Below the pieces are notes generated by a model. The model was not told the DNA's origin. It saw only the letters and a program-made list of their open reading frames with translations, and did not search any database. A stretch of 32,259 nucleotides of DNA, taken from Rhodocyclaceae bacterium (GTDB lineage: Bacteria > Pseudomonadota > Gammaproteobacteria > Burkholderiales > Rhodocyclaceae). Shown here piece by piece: positions 16,200 to 24,915 of this stretch. The translations under genes were made by a program, and so were the position numbers. Location of the stretch: positions 1-32,259 of the forward strand of contig JAPKHL010000021.1 of the NCBI GenBank assembly GCA_026646875.1. The letters are read 5' to 3'. Numbering within the stretch: the stretch's first letter is position 1; every line of letters starts with the position of its first letter.

Positions 16200-16508
16200 T
16201 CAGATTTCGAGGAAGACGGTGTCGCCGTCGATGCGCACCGGATAACGGCGGGCGCAGCCGACGTCGGGCGCGACCGCCTCGCCGGTGTCCAGGCGCAGCT
16301 TCCAGCCGTGCAGCGAGCAGGTCACCTGGTCGCCATGCACCAGGCCCTGCGAAAGCGGCCCGCCCTTGTGCGGGCATTTGTCGCGCAGGGCGAAGACCTC
16401 GTCCCGCGAGGTGCGGAAGACGGCGATGTCGCCCTCCGCCGAGCGCACGACGCGCGACCCGAGCGGCGGGATGTCCGCCACCTTGCAAACCATTTTCCAT
16501 TCAGCCAT
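16200..16508 (-). CDS. nirD: Nitrite reductase (NADH) small subunit NirD, Rieske type
   Basis: A 102-residue Rieske-fold subunit of the cytoplasmic NADH-nitrite reductase. The start MAEWKMVCKVADIPPLGSRV is typical. Unlike the E. coli protein, it keeps the complete [2Fe-2S] ligand set: Cys45 and His47 in CPHKGG, Cys64 and His67 in CSLHGW. It can therefore probably carry a Rieske cluster. It lies 24 bp after nirB and 12 bp before narK, in one operon. Confidence 0.95.
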   Translation of the reverse strand: MAEWKMVCKVADIPPLGSRVVRSAEGDIAVFRTSRDEVFALRDKCPHKGGPLSQGLVHGDQVTCSLHGWKLRLDTGEAVAPDVGCARRYPVRIDGDTVFLEI

Positions 16509-16532
16509 GTCTTTTCTCCTTGGCCGCCGGCA

Positions 16533-18971
16533 TCACACCGACAGCATTTCGAATTCCTGTTTCTCGACGCCGGCGACACGCTCGGCCCACGGATCCTTCA
16601 AGTCCTTCAGCGCATCGAGCAGGCGGGCGTAGAGGGCCCGGCGGTTCTCGCCATCCTCGACGACCTTGCCCTTCACGTAATCGAGGCCGACGCGCTCGAT
16701 GTAGTGGCAGGTGCGCTCGAGGTAGAAACCCTCCTCGCGGTAGAGCTGCAGGAAGGCGCCCGAGTATTCGAGAACCTCCTCGTCGCTCTTCACCTTGACG
16801 AGGAACTGCGCAACCTCGGTCTTGATGCCGCCGTTGCCGGCCACATAGATCTCGTAGCCGGAATCGACGCCGATCACGCCGACGTCCTTGATGCCGGCCT
16901 CGGCGCAGTTGCGCGGACAACCGGAGACGGCGAGCTTGACCTTGTGCGGCGCGTACATGTCGAACAGCATCTTCTCCAGCTTGACGCCCATGTCCATGGC
17001 GAGCTGCGTGCCGAAACGGCAGTGCTCGGCGCCGACGCAGGTCTTCACCGTGCGGATCGACTTGCCGTAGGCGTGGCCGGAGACCATCCCGGCGGCGTTG
17101 AGGTCGGCCCAGATCTTCGGCAGATCCTCCTTCTTCACGCCGAGCAGGTCGATCCGCTGACCGCCGGTCACCTTCACCGTCGGCACCTGGTATTTCTCCG
17201 CCGCATCGGCGATGGCGCGCAGCTCGGCCGGCGTGGTCAGGCCGCCCCACATGCGCGGCACCACCGAATAGGTGCCGTCCTTCTGGATGTTGGCATGCAC
17301 CCGCTCGTTGATCAGGCGCGAGCGCGGATCGTCCTTGACCTCGTGCGGCCAGGTCGAGATCAGGTAGTAGTTGAGCGCCGGGCGGCACTTGTCGCAGCCG
17401 TCGGGCGTCTTCCACTCCATGAAGCGCATCACGTCGTGCACCGTCGTCAGGTGGTTCTGGCGGATCGCGTCGCGCACTTCCTTGTGCGAATGCTCGGTGC
17501 AGGCGCACACCGCTTTCTTGTCCGATGCCGCCGGCGTGTAGGCGCCGCCGATGGTCGCCGAAAGCAGCTGCTCGCACAGACCGGCGCAGGAGCCGCAGGA
17601 CGACGCCGCCTTGGTGTGCTTCTTGATGTCGTCGAGGGAGAACAGGCCCTTTTCCTTGATCGCGCGGACGATGGTGCCCTTGGTCACGCCGTTGCAGCCG
17701 CACACCTCGGCGTCGTCGGCCATCGCCGCCGCCTTGTTCTGCCCCTGGTGACCGGCGTCGCCGCCGATGGCCTGGCCGAAGATCAGGTGGTCGCGCAGAT
17801 CGTGGATGTCGCGGCCGTCCTTGAGCAGCTGGAAGTACCAGGGCCCGTCGGCGGTGTCGCCGTACATGACGCCGCCGACCAGCTTGTTGTCCTTCAGCAC
17901 CAGCTTCTTGTACACGCCGCCGGCGGCATCGTTGAGCACGATCTCCTCGGTGCCCGGGCCGCCCATGTAGTCGCCCGCCGAAAACAGATCGATACCGGTC
18001 ACCTTGAGCTTGGTCGAGGTGACCGAGCCGCTGTAGCGGCCGATGCCGAAATTGGCCAGGTGGTTGGCGCAGACCTTGCCCTGCTCGAACAGTGGCGCCA
18101 CCAGGCCGTAAGCCACGCCACGGTGGGCAACGCACTCGCCCACGGCGTAGATCTTCGGATCGTAGGTCTGCATCGTGTCGTTCACCACGATGCCGCGGTT
18201 GCAGTAAATGCCCGCCGACTCGGCCAGCGCGCTGTTGGGGCGGATGCCGACAGCCATCACCACCAGATCGGCCGGCAGTTGCATGCCGTCCTTGAAGCGG
18301 ATCGCGGCGACGCGCCCGCTCTCGCCGGGCAGCAGCGCCTCGGTGTGCTTCTCCAGCAGGAATTTCAGGCCACGGTCCTCGAGCGACTTCTGCAGCATGC
18401 GCCCGGCCGTCTCGTCGAGCTGGCGCTCGAGCAGCCACGGACCGATGTGCACCACGGTCACGTCCATGCCGCGCAGCTTGAGGCCGTTGGCCGCCTCGAG
18501 GCCGAGCAGGCCACCGCCGATCACCACCGCGTGCTTGTAGTTCCGCGCGGCGTCGATCATCTCGTCGGTGTCCTTGATGTCGCGGTAGGCGATCACCCCG
18601 GGCAGGTCGTTGCCGGGCACCGGCAGCATGAAGGGATTCGAGCCGGTTGCCAGCAGCAGGCGGTCGTAGGCTTCCTCGGTGCCGTCCTCGGCAATCACCC
18701 GGCGGCGCACGCGGTCGATCTTCCCGACCTTCTTGCCGAGATGCAGGCGGATGCCGTGCTGCGCGTACCAGTCGAGATCGTTGAGGACGATCTCCTGCAC
18801 GGTCATCTCGCCGGCCAGGACCGGCGAGAGCAGGATGCGGTTGTAGTTGGGATGCGGCTCGGCGCCGAAGATCGTGATGTCGTAGAGATCGGGGGCGATC
18901 TTCAAGAGCTCTTCGATCGTGCGGACACCGGCCATGCCGTTGCCGACCATCACGAGACGGGGTTTTTTCAT
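16533..18971 (-). CDS. nirB: Nitrite reductase (NADH) large subunit NirB
   Basis: An 812-residue siroheme enzyme that reduces nitrite to ammonium with NADH in the cytoplasm. Domains in order: FAD/NADH oxidoreductase (residues 1 to ~300, starting KPRLVMVGNGMAGVRTIEEL), BFD-like [2Fe-2S] region (~410-530; CGCNGVTKG, CGSCAGLCEQ and the CACTEHSHKEV segment), a ferredoxin-like half domain (~545-615), and the siroheme/[4Fe-4S] domain with TCVGAEHC (Cys ~645 and ~651) and SGCPRNC (Cys ~685 and ~689). The ATG at 18971 starts the FAD domain directly; an in-frame upstream extension is not conserved. The gene heads the operon nirB-nirD-narK and has an NtrC/sigma-54 control region upstream. Confidence 0.97.
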   Translation of the reverse strand: MKKPRLVMVGNGMAGVRTIEELLKIAPDLYDITIFGAEPHPNYNRILLSPVLAGEMTVQEIVLNDLDWYAQHGIRLHLGKKVGKIDRVRRRVIAEDGTEEAYDRLLLATGSNPFMLPVPGNDLPGVIAYRDIKDTDEMIDAARNYKHAVVIGGGLLGLEAANGLKLRGMDVTVVHIGPWLLERQLDETAGRMLQKSLEDRGLKFLLEKHTEALLPGESGRVAAIRFKDGMQLPADLVVMAVGIRPNSALAESAGIYCNRGIVVNDTMQTYDPKIYAVGECVAHRGVAYGLVAPLFEQGKVCANHLANFGIGRYSGSVTSTKLKVTGIDLFSAGDYMGGPGTEEIVLNDAAGGVYKKLVLKDNKLVGGVMYGDTADGPWYFQLLKDGRDIHDLRDHLIFGQAIGGDAGHQGQNKAAAMADDAEVCGCNGVTKGTIVRAIKEKGLFSLDDIKKHTKAASSCGSCAGLCEQLLSATIGGAYTPAASDKKAVCACTEHSHKEVRDAIRQNHLTTVHDVMRFMEWKTPDGCDKCRPALNYYLISTWPHEVKDDPRSRLINERVHANIQKDGTYSVVPRMWGGLTTPAELRAIADAAEKYQVPTVKVTGGQRIDLLGVKKEDLPKIWADLNAAGMVSGHAYGKSIRTVKTCVGAEHCRFGTQLAMDMGVKLEKMLFDMYAPHKVKLAVSGCPRNCAEAGIKDVGVIGVDSGYEIYVAGNGGIKTEVAQFLVKVKSDEEVLEYSGAFLQLYREEGFYLERTCHYIERVGLDYVKGKVVEDGENRRALYARLLDALKDLKDPWAERVAGVEKQEFEMLSV

Positions 18972-19080
18972 TTTCGACTCCAACGGTGCGTGCGTCGTGC
19001 GGACGCGGAACAATCGCCTTGGCGGAAGCGCCGGCGCATCCTGCATCGCCGGCGGACCTTCTGCCGCCGCACAGGCTTCT

Positions 19081-19095
19081 GCAAGCCGCGTGCCA
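19081..19095 (-). promoter_or_regulatory. Sigma-54 promoter of nirB-nirD-narK
   Basis: Read leftward: TGGCACG-CGGC-TTGC, an exact match to the -24/-12 consensus with the required 12-base spacing between GG and GC. The predicted transcript start is near 19069, giving a leader of about 98 nt before the nirB ATG. Such promoters need an activator ATPase, here probably NtrC bound upstream. Confidence 0.85.
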
Positions 19096-19146
19096 GCGAT
19101 CAAACCGTTGATTTCAAACGATCATGAAAAAACGGGGGAAAACAGG

Positions 19147-19163
19147 ATCACCACGATGGTGCA
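19147..19163 (-). promoter_or_regulatory. NtrC-type activator site upstream of nirB
   Basis: Read leftward: TGCACCA-TCG-TGGTGAT, nearly the full TGCACCA-N3-TGGTGCA dyad recognised by NtrC. It is centred about 86 bp before the predicted sigma-54 start, the usual enhancer distance. A partly overlapping dyad (GTGC...GCAC, 19159-19183) may be a second, weaker site. Confidence 0.75.
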
Positions 19164-19236
19164 TCGCAACGAAGATTGCGCACCGAAGCAAAGCGTGCCC
19201 CCGGGCAGGGCGCGGAAAGGTTGCGGACGACCGGGA

Positions 19237-19638
19237 TCAGCGCAGCAGACCGGCCAGTTCGCGGTCGGTACCGAGGATGTGTTCGAGCAGCCAGTGCTCC
19301 AGGTAATCGCGCAACTCCAGCAGGTCGGCAGGCATGGCGGGCATCCCGCCGAGACGTGCCGCCAGCCGCTCGACGGTCCGCGTGAATTCGCGATGCTCGC
19401 GGACATGCCGCTCGGCGTGGGCGACGGCCTGCGCCGTGGCGGGAATGAGATGTTCCTCGGTGGCGAAATGGAACAGTGCGTAGCCGGCCAGCCGGGGCAG
19501 CACCTCGCCGAGAACGCGCTCGGTCGCACCGGCCAGCGTCGCCCGCTCGAGATCGTTGATCAGCTCGATCAGCTCACGGTGCTGCAGGTCGATGTCGCGA
19601 ACGCCGGTGGCGAACTCGGGCTTCCATTCAATCGGCAT
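19237..19638 (-). CDS. Bacteriohemerythrin
   Basis: A 133-residue single-domain hemerythrin that binds oxygen (or NO) at a non-heme di-iron centre in a four-helix bundle. Iron ligands are in order: His20 (DLQHREL), the HFATEEHL helix, HVREHREF and the C-terminal HWLLEHILGTDREL. The opening MPIEWKPEFATGVRDIDLQH is the bacteriohemerythrin signature and fixes the start at ATG 19638. It ends before the NtrC/sigma-54 region of nirB and is divergent from the NIT-GGDEF-EAL gene across only 50 bp. A link to oxygen or NO handling during nitrite reduction is inference. Confidence 0.94.
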   Translation of the reverse strand: MPIEWKPEFATGVRDIDLQHRELIELINDLERATLAGATERVLGEVLPRLAGYALFHFATEEHLIPATAQAVAHAERHVREHREFTRTVERLAARLGGMPAMPADLLELRDYLEHWLLEHILGTDRELAGLLR

Positions 19639-19688
19639 GGTATGTAACCAGAATATTTCAGGGAGGGCCGCCACGCACACGGCGAACG

Positions 19689-22487
19689 ATGCAAAAACTG
19701 TGCTTAAATCCCTCTCTGCGTCCATTCTACCGACGATTCATGCCGGCCATGCCAGAACCTTCGTCCACAGCCTCGCCGCGCCCCTTCCGGCGCCACGCAC
19801 TGTGGCTTCTGCTGGCATTCTTCCTGGCCATTTCCACCCTCGCCTGGCAGCACCTGCTCGAGAAGCGGCAGGAGCGCAACAGCGCGCACCTGATCCACGC
19901 CTGGGCCGAGGTCGGCATCGAGATCAACGCGCTGGTGCACGAGCTGCAGAAGGAACGCGGCATCTCGAGCGGCCTGCTGGCGGCGCAGGGCGCGCAGTTC
20001 AACCTGCTGCTGCGCACCCAGCACGGTTTGACCGATCGCGCCATCGCCCGCCTGCGCGACGCGATCCGCAACGCCCCCGCCGAGAGCGCCCTGCGCACCG
20101 CCTTCCTGCAGCAGACGCTCGACACGCTCGACGGGCTGCCCCGGCTGCGCCAGCAGATCGGCGAACTGCGCCTCTCGCGCGACGCGGCGGTCGACCGCTA
20201 TTCGGAACTGATCACCCCGTTGTTCGATTTCCTGATGTCGACCATCAACGTCGGTCGCGTCGGCTGGATCTACCGGCAACAGATGGCCTTCATCTCCTTC
20301 ATGCAGGCCAAGGAAATGGCCGGCCAATTGCGCGCCCACCTGACCGGCATGCTCTCGAGCGGCGATTTCGGCCCGGTGCGCATGGCGGCCTTCCACCGCA
20401 TCCACGCCGTCGAGCAGGCGCGTCTCGAGCGTTTCGTCCAGCTCGCAGACAGCGAGGTGCAGACGGCCTTCCAGCGCCTGCGCGAGGACCCGCTCTTCAT
20501 CGATGTCGACCGCGTCCGCCGTCTGGTCGAGGCGATCGGCGCCAGCCCCGAACCAATGCGTGTCCGCGCCGCGCACACGGTCAGCAGCGTCAGCGCGGAA
20601 CAGTGGCTGCTGCTCTCCTCGCGCCGGCTCAACGCCCTCGGCGATTTCGAGGTGATGCTCGGCGAACGTCTGCTGAACAGCGCGCGCGCCCTCGAAACCC
20701 AGGCACAGCGGGGACTGGCGATGGACGGCCTGGCGGTATTCGTGTCCTTCCTGCTGGCCGGCATCCTGCTGTTCGAACTATGGCGCAGCAAGGAAAGCGC
20801 CGAGGCCGACCTGCACCTGGCCGCCGCCGTCTTCGGCAACAGCCAGGAGGCGATCGTGATCACCGACGCGCGCGGCACCATCGTCGAGGTCAACGACGCC
20901 TTCACCCGCGTCACCGGCTACACGCGCGAGGAAACCCTGGGGCGCAACCCGCGGCTGCTGAAATCCGGTCGCCAGGGCGCGGATTTCTACGCCGCCATGT
21001 GGGAACGCATCCTCGGCACCGGCCACTGGGAGGGCGAGATCTGGAACCGTCGCAAGAGCGGCGAGATCTACCCCGGCCTGCTCTCGATCTCGCCGGTGAA
21101 GGACGTGCGCGGCATCACCACCCACTACGTGGCGATGACCATCGACCTCTCGAAGTACAAGGAAACCGAAGCGCTGCTCGAGCAGTTGCGCACCTTCGAC
21201 GCGCTCACAGGACTGCCCAACCGCGACTCCTGGCATTCGGCGGTCGATCAGGCGGTGGTCAACGCCCGCCGCAACGAGGGCCGCTTCGCGATCCTCGACA
21301 TCGGCCTCGACCGCTTCCGCACGATCAACGAATCGCTCGGCCATGCCGCCGGCGACAGCGTGCTCGCCCTCGCCGCCGAACGCATCAAGAGCGTGCTGCG
21401 CCGGCACGACGTGGCGGCGCGCACCGGCGGCGACCGCTTCTCCGTCCTGCTTCCCGAGACCAGCGATGCGCGCGCCATCGGCGCCTTCTGCGAACGGCTG
21501 CTGGCCGCCTTCGAACCGGCGATGACGGTCGGTGAAACGCGCCTGCACGCCTCGCCGAGCATCGGCGTCGCCCTCTTCCCCGAGGATGGCGAGGATACCG
21601 GTGCGCTGCTGCAGAACAGCGAGATCGCCCTGCACCGGGCCAAGGCCGAGGGGGGAAGCACCTACAAGTTCTACTCGGCCGGGATGAACGCGGAGAGCAG
21701 CCAGCTGCTGACGCTGGAACAGATGATGCGCCAGGCCCTCGTCCGCCGTGAATTCACCCTCGCCTACCAGGCCCAGATGGATGCCGCCAGCGGGCGCATG
21801 GTCGGCTGCGAGGCGCTGCTGCGCTGGCACAACGAAACCCTCGGCCCGATCTCTCCGGTCCAGTTCATTCCGGTCGCCGAGGCGACCGGCCTGATCCTGC
21901 CGATCGGCAACTGGGTCCTCAACGAAGCCTGCCAGCAGGCCACGCGCTGGCGGACCCGCTTCGGCACCGACCTGCCGGTGGCCGTCAATCTCTCCGCCCG
22001 CCAGTTCCGCCACGAGGCCCTGCTCGACGACGTGCGCAACGCGCTCGCGACCAGCGGCCTGCCGCCCGCGCTGCTCGAACTCGAGATCACCGAGGGCCTG
22101 CTGATCAACGATCCGCAGGGCGCCTCGCGCATCATGCGCGGGCTGCGCGACATGGGCGTCAAGATCGCCCTCGACGATTTCGGCACCGGCTACTCCTCGC
22201 TCGCCTACCTGAAGACCTTCCCGCTTGACCGCCTCAAGCTCGACCGCGCCTTCGTGAAGGATCTGCCCGACGACGTCGAGGACCGGGCCATCGCACGTGC
22301 GGTGATCGGCCTCGGTCACAACCTCGGGCTGCAGGTGCTGGCCGAAGGTGTCGAAACCGCCGCACAACGGGATTTCCTCGCCGAGGCCGGCTGCGACGTC
22401 TTCCAGGGCTACTTCCACGGACGCCCGATGGCTCCCGCGCAGTTCGAGGAAGCCATCGACGCCGGCACGCTGCCGCTCGCCCGCTGA
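19689..22487 (+). CDS. NIT-PAS-GGDEF(degenerate)-EAL c-di-GMP phosphodiesterase, membrane-bound
   Basis: A 932-residue inner-membrane protein. TM1 is near residues 37-53, and a periplasmic all-helical NIT (nitrate/nitrite sensing) domain follows with LVHELQKERGISSGLL and the later MAFISFMQAKEMAGQLRAHL. TM2 is near 348-367, then PAS (~375-500), GGDEF (~505-660) and EAL (~680-925). The EAL motifs are intact (CEALLRW, VNLSARQF, ELEITEG, DDFGTGYSSLAYLK, LAEGVET), so it should degrade c-di-GMP. The GGDEF half is damaged twice: GGDRF at 580-584 and Gly539 for the first metal Asp, so it is probably regulatory. The start is uncertain; in-frame ATGs at 19740 and 19749 also precede TM1. Confidence 0.93.
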   Translation: MQKLCLNPSLRPFYRRFMPAMPEPSSTASPRPFRRHALWLLLAFFLAISTLAWQHLLEKRQERNSAHLIHAWAEVGIEINALVHELQKERGISSGLLAAQGAQFNLLLRTQHGLTDRAIARLRDAIRNAPAESALRTAFLQQTLDTLDGLPRLRQQIGELRLSRDAAVDRYSELITPLFDFLMSTINVGRVGWIYRQQMAFISFMQAKEMAGQLRAHLTGMLSSGDFGPVRMAAFHRIHAVEQARLERFVQLADSEVQTAFQRLREDPLFIDVDRVRRLVEAIGASPEPMRVRAAHTVSSVSAEQWLLLSSRRLNALGDFEVMLGERLLNSARALETQAQRGLAMDGLAVFVSFLLAGILLFELWRSKESAEADLHLAAAVFGNSQEAIVITDARGTIVEVNDAFTRVTGYTREETLGRNPRLLKSGRQGADFYAAMWERILGTGHWEGEIWNRRKSGEIYPGLLSISPVKDVRGITTHYVAMTIDLSKYKETEALLEQLRTFDALTGLPNRDSWHSAVDQAVVNARRNEGRFAILDIGLDRFRTINESLGHAAGDSVLALAAERIKSVLRRHDVAARTGGDRFSVLLPETSDARAIGAFCERLLAAFEPAMTVGETRLHASPSIGVALFPEDGEDTGALLQNSEIALHRAKAEGGSTYKFYSAGMNAESSQLLTLEQMMRQALVRREFTLAYQAQMDAASGRMVGCEALLRWHNETLGPISPVQFIPVAEATGLILPIGNWVLNEACQQATRWRTRFGTDLPVAVNLSARQFRHEALLDDVRNALATSGLPPALLELEITEGLLINDPQGASRIMRGLRDMGVKIALDDFGTGYSSLAYLKTFPLDRLKLDRAFVKDLPDDVEDRAIARAVIGLGHNLGLQVLAEGVETAAQRDFLAEAGCDVFQGYFHGRPMAPAQFEEAIDAGTLPLAR

Positions 22488-22737
22488 CGCAGCCTCCGGA
22501 AGGTCGATGCTGCCGTAGATCAAGGCACGGAAATACATCACGTTGTTACAATGTTCCGGCGCTGCCCGGCCCCGGCGGTTCCGTGCAGGCGATGGATTTC
22601 AACTCTTCATTCACTTGTACTAATCTCGGGAAGTGACGCCGTCCGGACCTGTCCGCTCCGCGCCCCGCCCCCGAATCGCCGCTGGCCGTCCGGCGCACTG
22701 GACGCGGCGCCCGATCACGAACAACAAGGAAACCAGC
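22488..22737 (+). other. Leader region of the chemoreceptor gene
   Basis: A 250 bp gap without a convincing gene. An extended -10-like element TGTTACAAT (22544-22552) and a TACTAAT-like element near 22620 are possible start points, but neither has a good -35, and no sigma-28 or sigma-54 promoter was found. Confidence 0.3.
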
Positions 22738-24759
22738 ATGAGCCGCTTGGTCATGGCCCCCGCCGTCGGATTGATGAACCGTCTGCGCTTCACCGGCAAG
22801 TTCGCTGCGGTGATTTTCGTCCTGATGATCGCGGTCGGCGGACTGGTGGCGCTGCTCTACCTGCGCCTCGACGCCTCGATCGCGCACGCCCGCAGCGAGC
22901 TGGACGGCCTGCAGGCAATCAAGCCGGTGCTGCGGACGGTGCGTCTCGCCCAGCAGCATCGCGGCCTGTCCGCCGCCGTGCTGGGCGGCCGGGAAGAGCA
23001 GCGCAAGGAAGCCGACAGCCGGCGTCGGGAAATCGATGCGGAATTCGCCCGGACCGACGCCCTGCTCGCCCCCGCGCTGCGCGACGGCAGCGCCTGGCGC
23101 GAGTTGCGCGCGGACTGGGTCCGGCTGGCCAGCGAAGGCTTCGGCATGGCGCCCGCCGCCAATTTCGCGGCGCACCGCGCGCTGGTCGGCAGACTGCTGG
23201 TTTTCGCCACCGAGATCGCCGACGGCTATCGCCTGACGCAGGATCCGGAGGTCGGCTCGTTCTACCTGATGGACACGGCCCTCGTCCGCATGCCCGCCCT
23301 GCTCGAGATTCTCGCCCGCATGCGCGGGAACGGCACGGGCGTGCTGGCCGCCGGCCGCCTGGAGGCCGAGCAGGCCAGCATGCTGACGATCGCGCTCGCC
23401 AATCTCGACGACCTGCGCGAACAGTACGAGCGCAATCTCGCCAAGACGAAGCGCGAAAACCCGGCGATTGCCGCGCACCTCGACGGGTCATCGAAAAAAT
23501 TCACTGCCGATCTCGAACAGCTCGAGCGCATCGTGCGCGACGACATCCTCACCCGGACCTTCGCGGTCAGCGCCGGCGATTATTTCGCCCGTGGCAGCAC
23601 CGCCATCGACGCCGGCTACGCCCAGATGTTCGACGTCCTGCTGCCGACCCTGGAGCGGCTGATCGGCCAGCGCGTGGAACGACTGCGCGGCGAGATGGTG
23701 GCGACACTGGCACTGGTCGGGGCGATGCTGGCGCTCGCGGCCTACCTGGTGGCCGGCATGTACAGCGCCGTCACCGGCAACATCAGGCGGCTGGCGGAAG
23801 GCGCCGACCGGATCGCCGCCGGCGACCTGACGGCGCGCATCCACCTCGACTGCCACGACGAGCTGACACACGTCGCCGAAAGCTTCAACGGCATGGCCAC
23901 CGCGGTCAACGCCACGCTCCGCAACGTACGCGGAAGCGCCGATGCGGTGGCCAGCGCCGCCGAGCGGACGAGCGGCTCCTCGGGCGAGATCGCCCGCTCC
24001 AGCGAAAGCCAGAGCGAAGCGGCGTCGGGCATGGCGGCTGCCGTCGAGCAGACCACCGTCGGCATCGATCACATCAGTGCCAACGCCCGCGAGGCCCGGG
24101 AGATTTCCGAGCGTTCCGGCGCCCTCTCGCGCCAGGGCGGCGAACTGGTGGAGACCGTCGTGGCGGAAATGGGCCAGATCGCCGCCGCCGTTTCCGCCTC
24201 GGCCAATGCGGTCGAGGAACTCGGCCGGCGCTCGGAGGAGATTTCCTCGATCGTCGAGGTGATCAAGGAAATCGCCGACCAGACCAACCTGCTGGCACTC
24301 AATGCCGCGATCGAGGCTGCCCGGGCCGGCGAGCAGGGGCGCGGCTTCGCCGTGGTGGCCGACGAGGTGCGCAAGCTGGCCGAGCGGACAACCAAGTCGA
24401 CCCAGGAGATTTCGGCGATGATCGGCGCGGTCCAGCAGGAGACCCGGGCCGCCGTGGACGCCATGAAGGCCGGCGTGACCAAGGTCGACCACGGCGTCGA
24501 GCTCACCACCCACGCCGGCCGGACAATGTCCGAGGTCAGCGCCGGTGCGGCACAGGTGGTCGAGGCCATCCGCGAGATTTCGAACGCCCTGCGCGAGCAG
24601 GCCACGGCCAGTTCGGACATCGCGCGCAACGTGGAAACGATCGCCCAGATGGCGGAAGAGAATTCGGCCGCGGTGGCGGAGAATCACGCCACCGCCGAAC
24701 AACTGCAGCAGCTGGCGGATACCCTGCAGCAGGAAGTCTCGCGCTTCCGGGTGGACTGA
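22738..24759 (+). CDS. Methyl-accepting chemotaxis protein
   Basis: A 673-residue chemoreceptor. TM1 is at about residues 22-42 and TM2 at about 319-342, with a ~275-residue helical periplasmic sensor between them. The sensor has an ERG-like motif ([16 protein letters not shown]) reminiscent of NIT domains, and the [13 protein letters not shown] segment seen in long helical bimodular sensors; the ligand is unknown. A HAMP domain follows (~343-395), then the signalling hairpin with the invariant tip [17 protein letters not shown] and [18 protein letters not shown]. There is no C-terminal CheR-binding pentapeptide. I chose ATG 22738, preceded by AAGGA; a longer Arg/Pro-rich upstream frame is not conserved-looking. 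Confidence 0.95.
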   Translation: MSRLVMAPAVGLMNRLRFTGKFAAVIFVLMIAVGGLVALLYLRLDASIAHARSELDGLQAIKPVLRTVRLAQQHRGLSAAVLGGREEQRKEADSRRREIDAEFARTDALLAPALRDGSAWRELRADWVRLASEGFGMAPAANFAAHRALVGRLLVFATEIADGYRLTQDPEVGSFYLMDTALVRMPALLEILARMRGNGTGVLAAGRLEAEQASMLTIALANLDDLREQYERNLAKTKRENPAIAAHLDGSSKKFTADLEQLERIVRDDILTRTFAVSAGDYFARGSTAIDAGYAQMFDVLLPTLERLIGQRVERLRGEMVATLALVGAMLALAAYLVAGMYSAVTGNIRRLAEGADRIAAGDLTARIHLDCHDELTHVAESFNGMATAVNATLRNVRGSADAVASAAERTSGSSGEIARSSESQSEAASGMAAAVEQTTVGIDHISANAREAREISERSGALSRQGGELVETVVAEMGQIAAAVSASANAVEELGRRSEEISSIVEVIKEIADQTNLLALNAAIEAARAGEQGRGFAVVADEVRKLAERTTKSTQEISAMIGAVQQETRAAVDAMKAGVTKVDHGVELTTHAGRTMSEVSAGAAQVVEAIREISNALREQATASSDIARNVETIAQMAEENSAAVAENHATAEQLQQLADTLQQEVSRFRVD

Positions 24760-24773
24760 CCCTGACGGGCAAG

Positions 24774-24807
24774 GCCGGGGATGCCACCACCCGCCGGCAT
24801 CCCCGGC
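24774..24807 (+). terminator. Hairpin after the chemoreceptor gene, possible terminator
   Basis: A perfect 12-bp stem GCCGGGGATGCC / GGCATCCCCGGC with a 10-base loop lies 14 bp after the stop. No T-run follows, so it may need Rho or serve only for mRNA stability. Confidence 0.5.
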
Positions 24808-24817
24808 TGTCGTCGTG

Positions 24818-24838
24818 GCTGTCGACTTTCTTGACAGC
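24818..24838 (+). promoter_or_regulatory. Candidate enhancer site (inverted repeat) for the PEP-CTERM promoter
   Basis: GCTGTC-N9-GACAGC is a perfect 6+6 inverted repeat centred about 99 bp before the predicted sigma-54 start. A direct repeat GGCTGTCG occurs at 24805 and 24817. The dyad differs from the NtrC sites, so another enhancer-binding protein is likely; PrsR, known to control PEP-CTERM genes with RpoN in Zoogloea, is the obvious candidate. Confidence 0.5.
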
Positions 24839-24880
24839 GGACGTGCATCGCGCAAGGCCTACCGGAGGAAATACCCGAAA

Positions 24881-24892
24881 AGTCATATGACT
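24881..24892. repeat. Perfect 12-bp palindrome upstream of the -24 element
   Basis: AGTCATATGACT is fully self-complementary and ends eight bases before the -24 element of the PEP-CTERM promoter. It may bind a regulator that blocks or bends the promoter; no protein is known for it. Confidence 0.45.
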
Positions 24893-24900
24893 ATCGTGGT

Positions 24901-24915
24901 TGGCAAGGAGTTTGC
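24901..24915 (+). promoter_or_regulatory. Sigma-54 promoter of the PEP-CTERM gene
   Basis: TGGCAAG-GAGT-TTGC matches the -24/-12 consensus with one change (CAC to CAA) and correct spacing. The predicted start is near 24927, 29 nt before the ATG, with the ribosome site AAGGAG (24945-24950) in between. Confidence 0.8.

Noticed and set aside
14997..19127. A 1,376-codon open frame antisense to narK, nirD and nirB
   Set aside because: It lies wholly opposite three well-recognised genes, has the His/Arg/Gly-rich composition typical of high-GC shadows, and lacks a ribosome site or recognisable domain.
19133..19203. A terminator/antiterminator leader for nirB (CGGGGG/CCCCCG stem followed by a T-run, read leftward)
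   Set aside because: The 6-bp arms are about 60 bases apart, and the exact sigma-54 promoter at 19081-19095 places this region upstream of the transcript; it is better explained as the NtrC enhancer region.
19689..19760. The first ATG of the NIT-GGDEF-EAL gene as a firm start
   Set aside because: None of the three in-frame ATGs (19689, 19740, 19749) has a convincing ribosome site, so the start is reported as uncertain.
22521..22540. A sigma-54 promoter (GGCACGGAAATACA) before the chemoreceptor
   Set aside because: The -12 element is missing: AC stands where GC is required.
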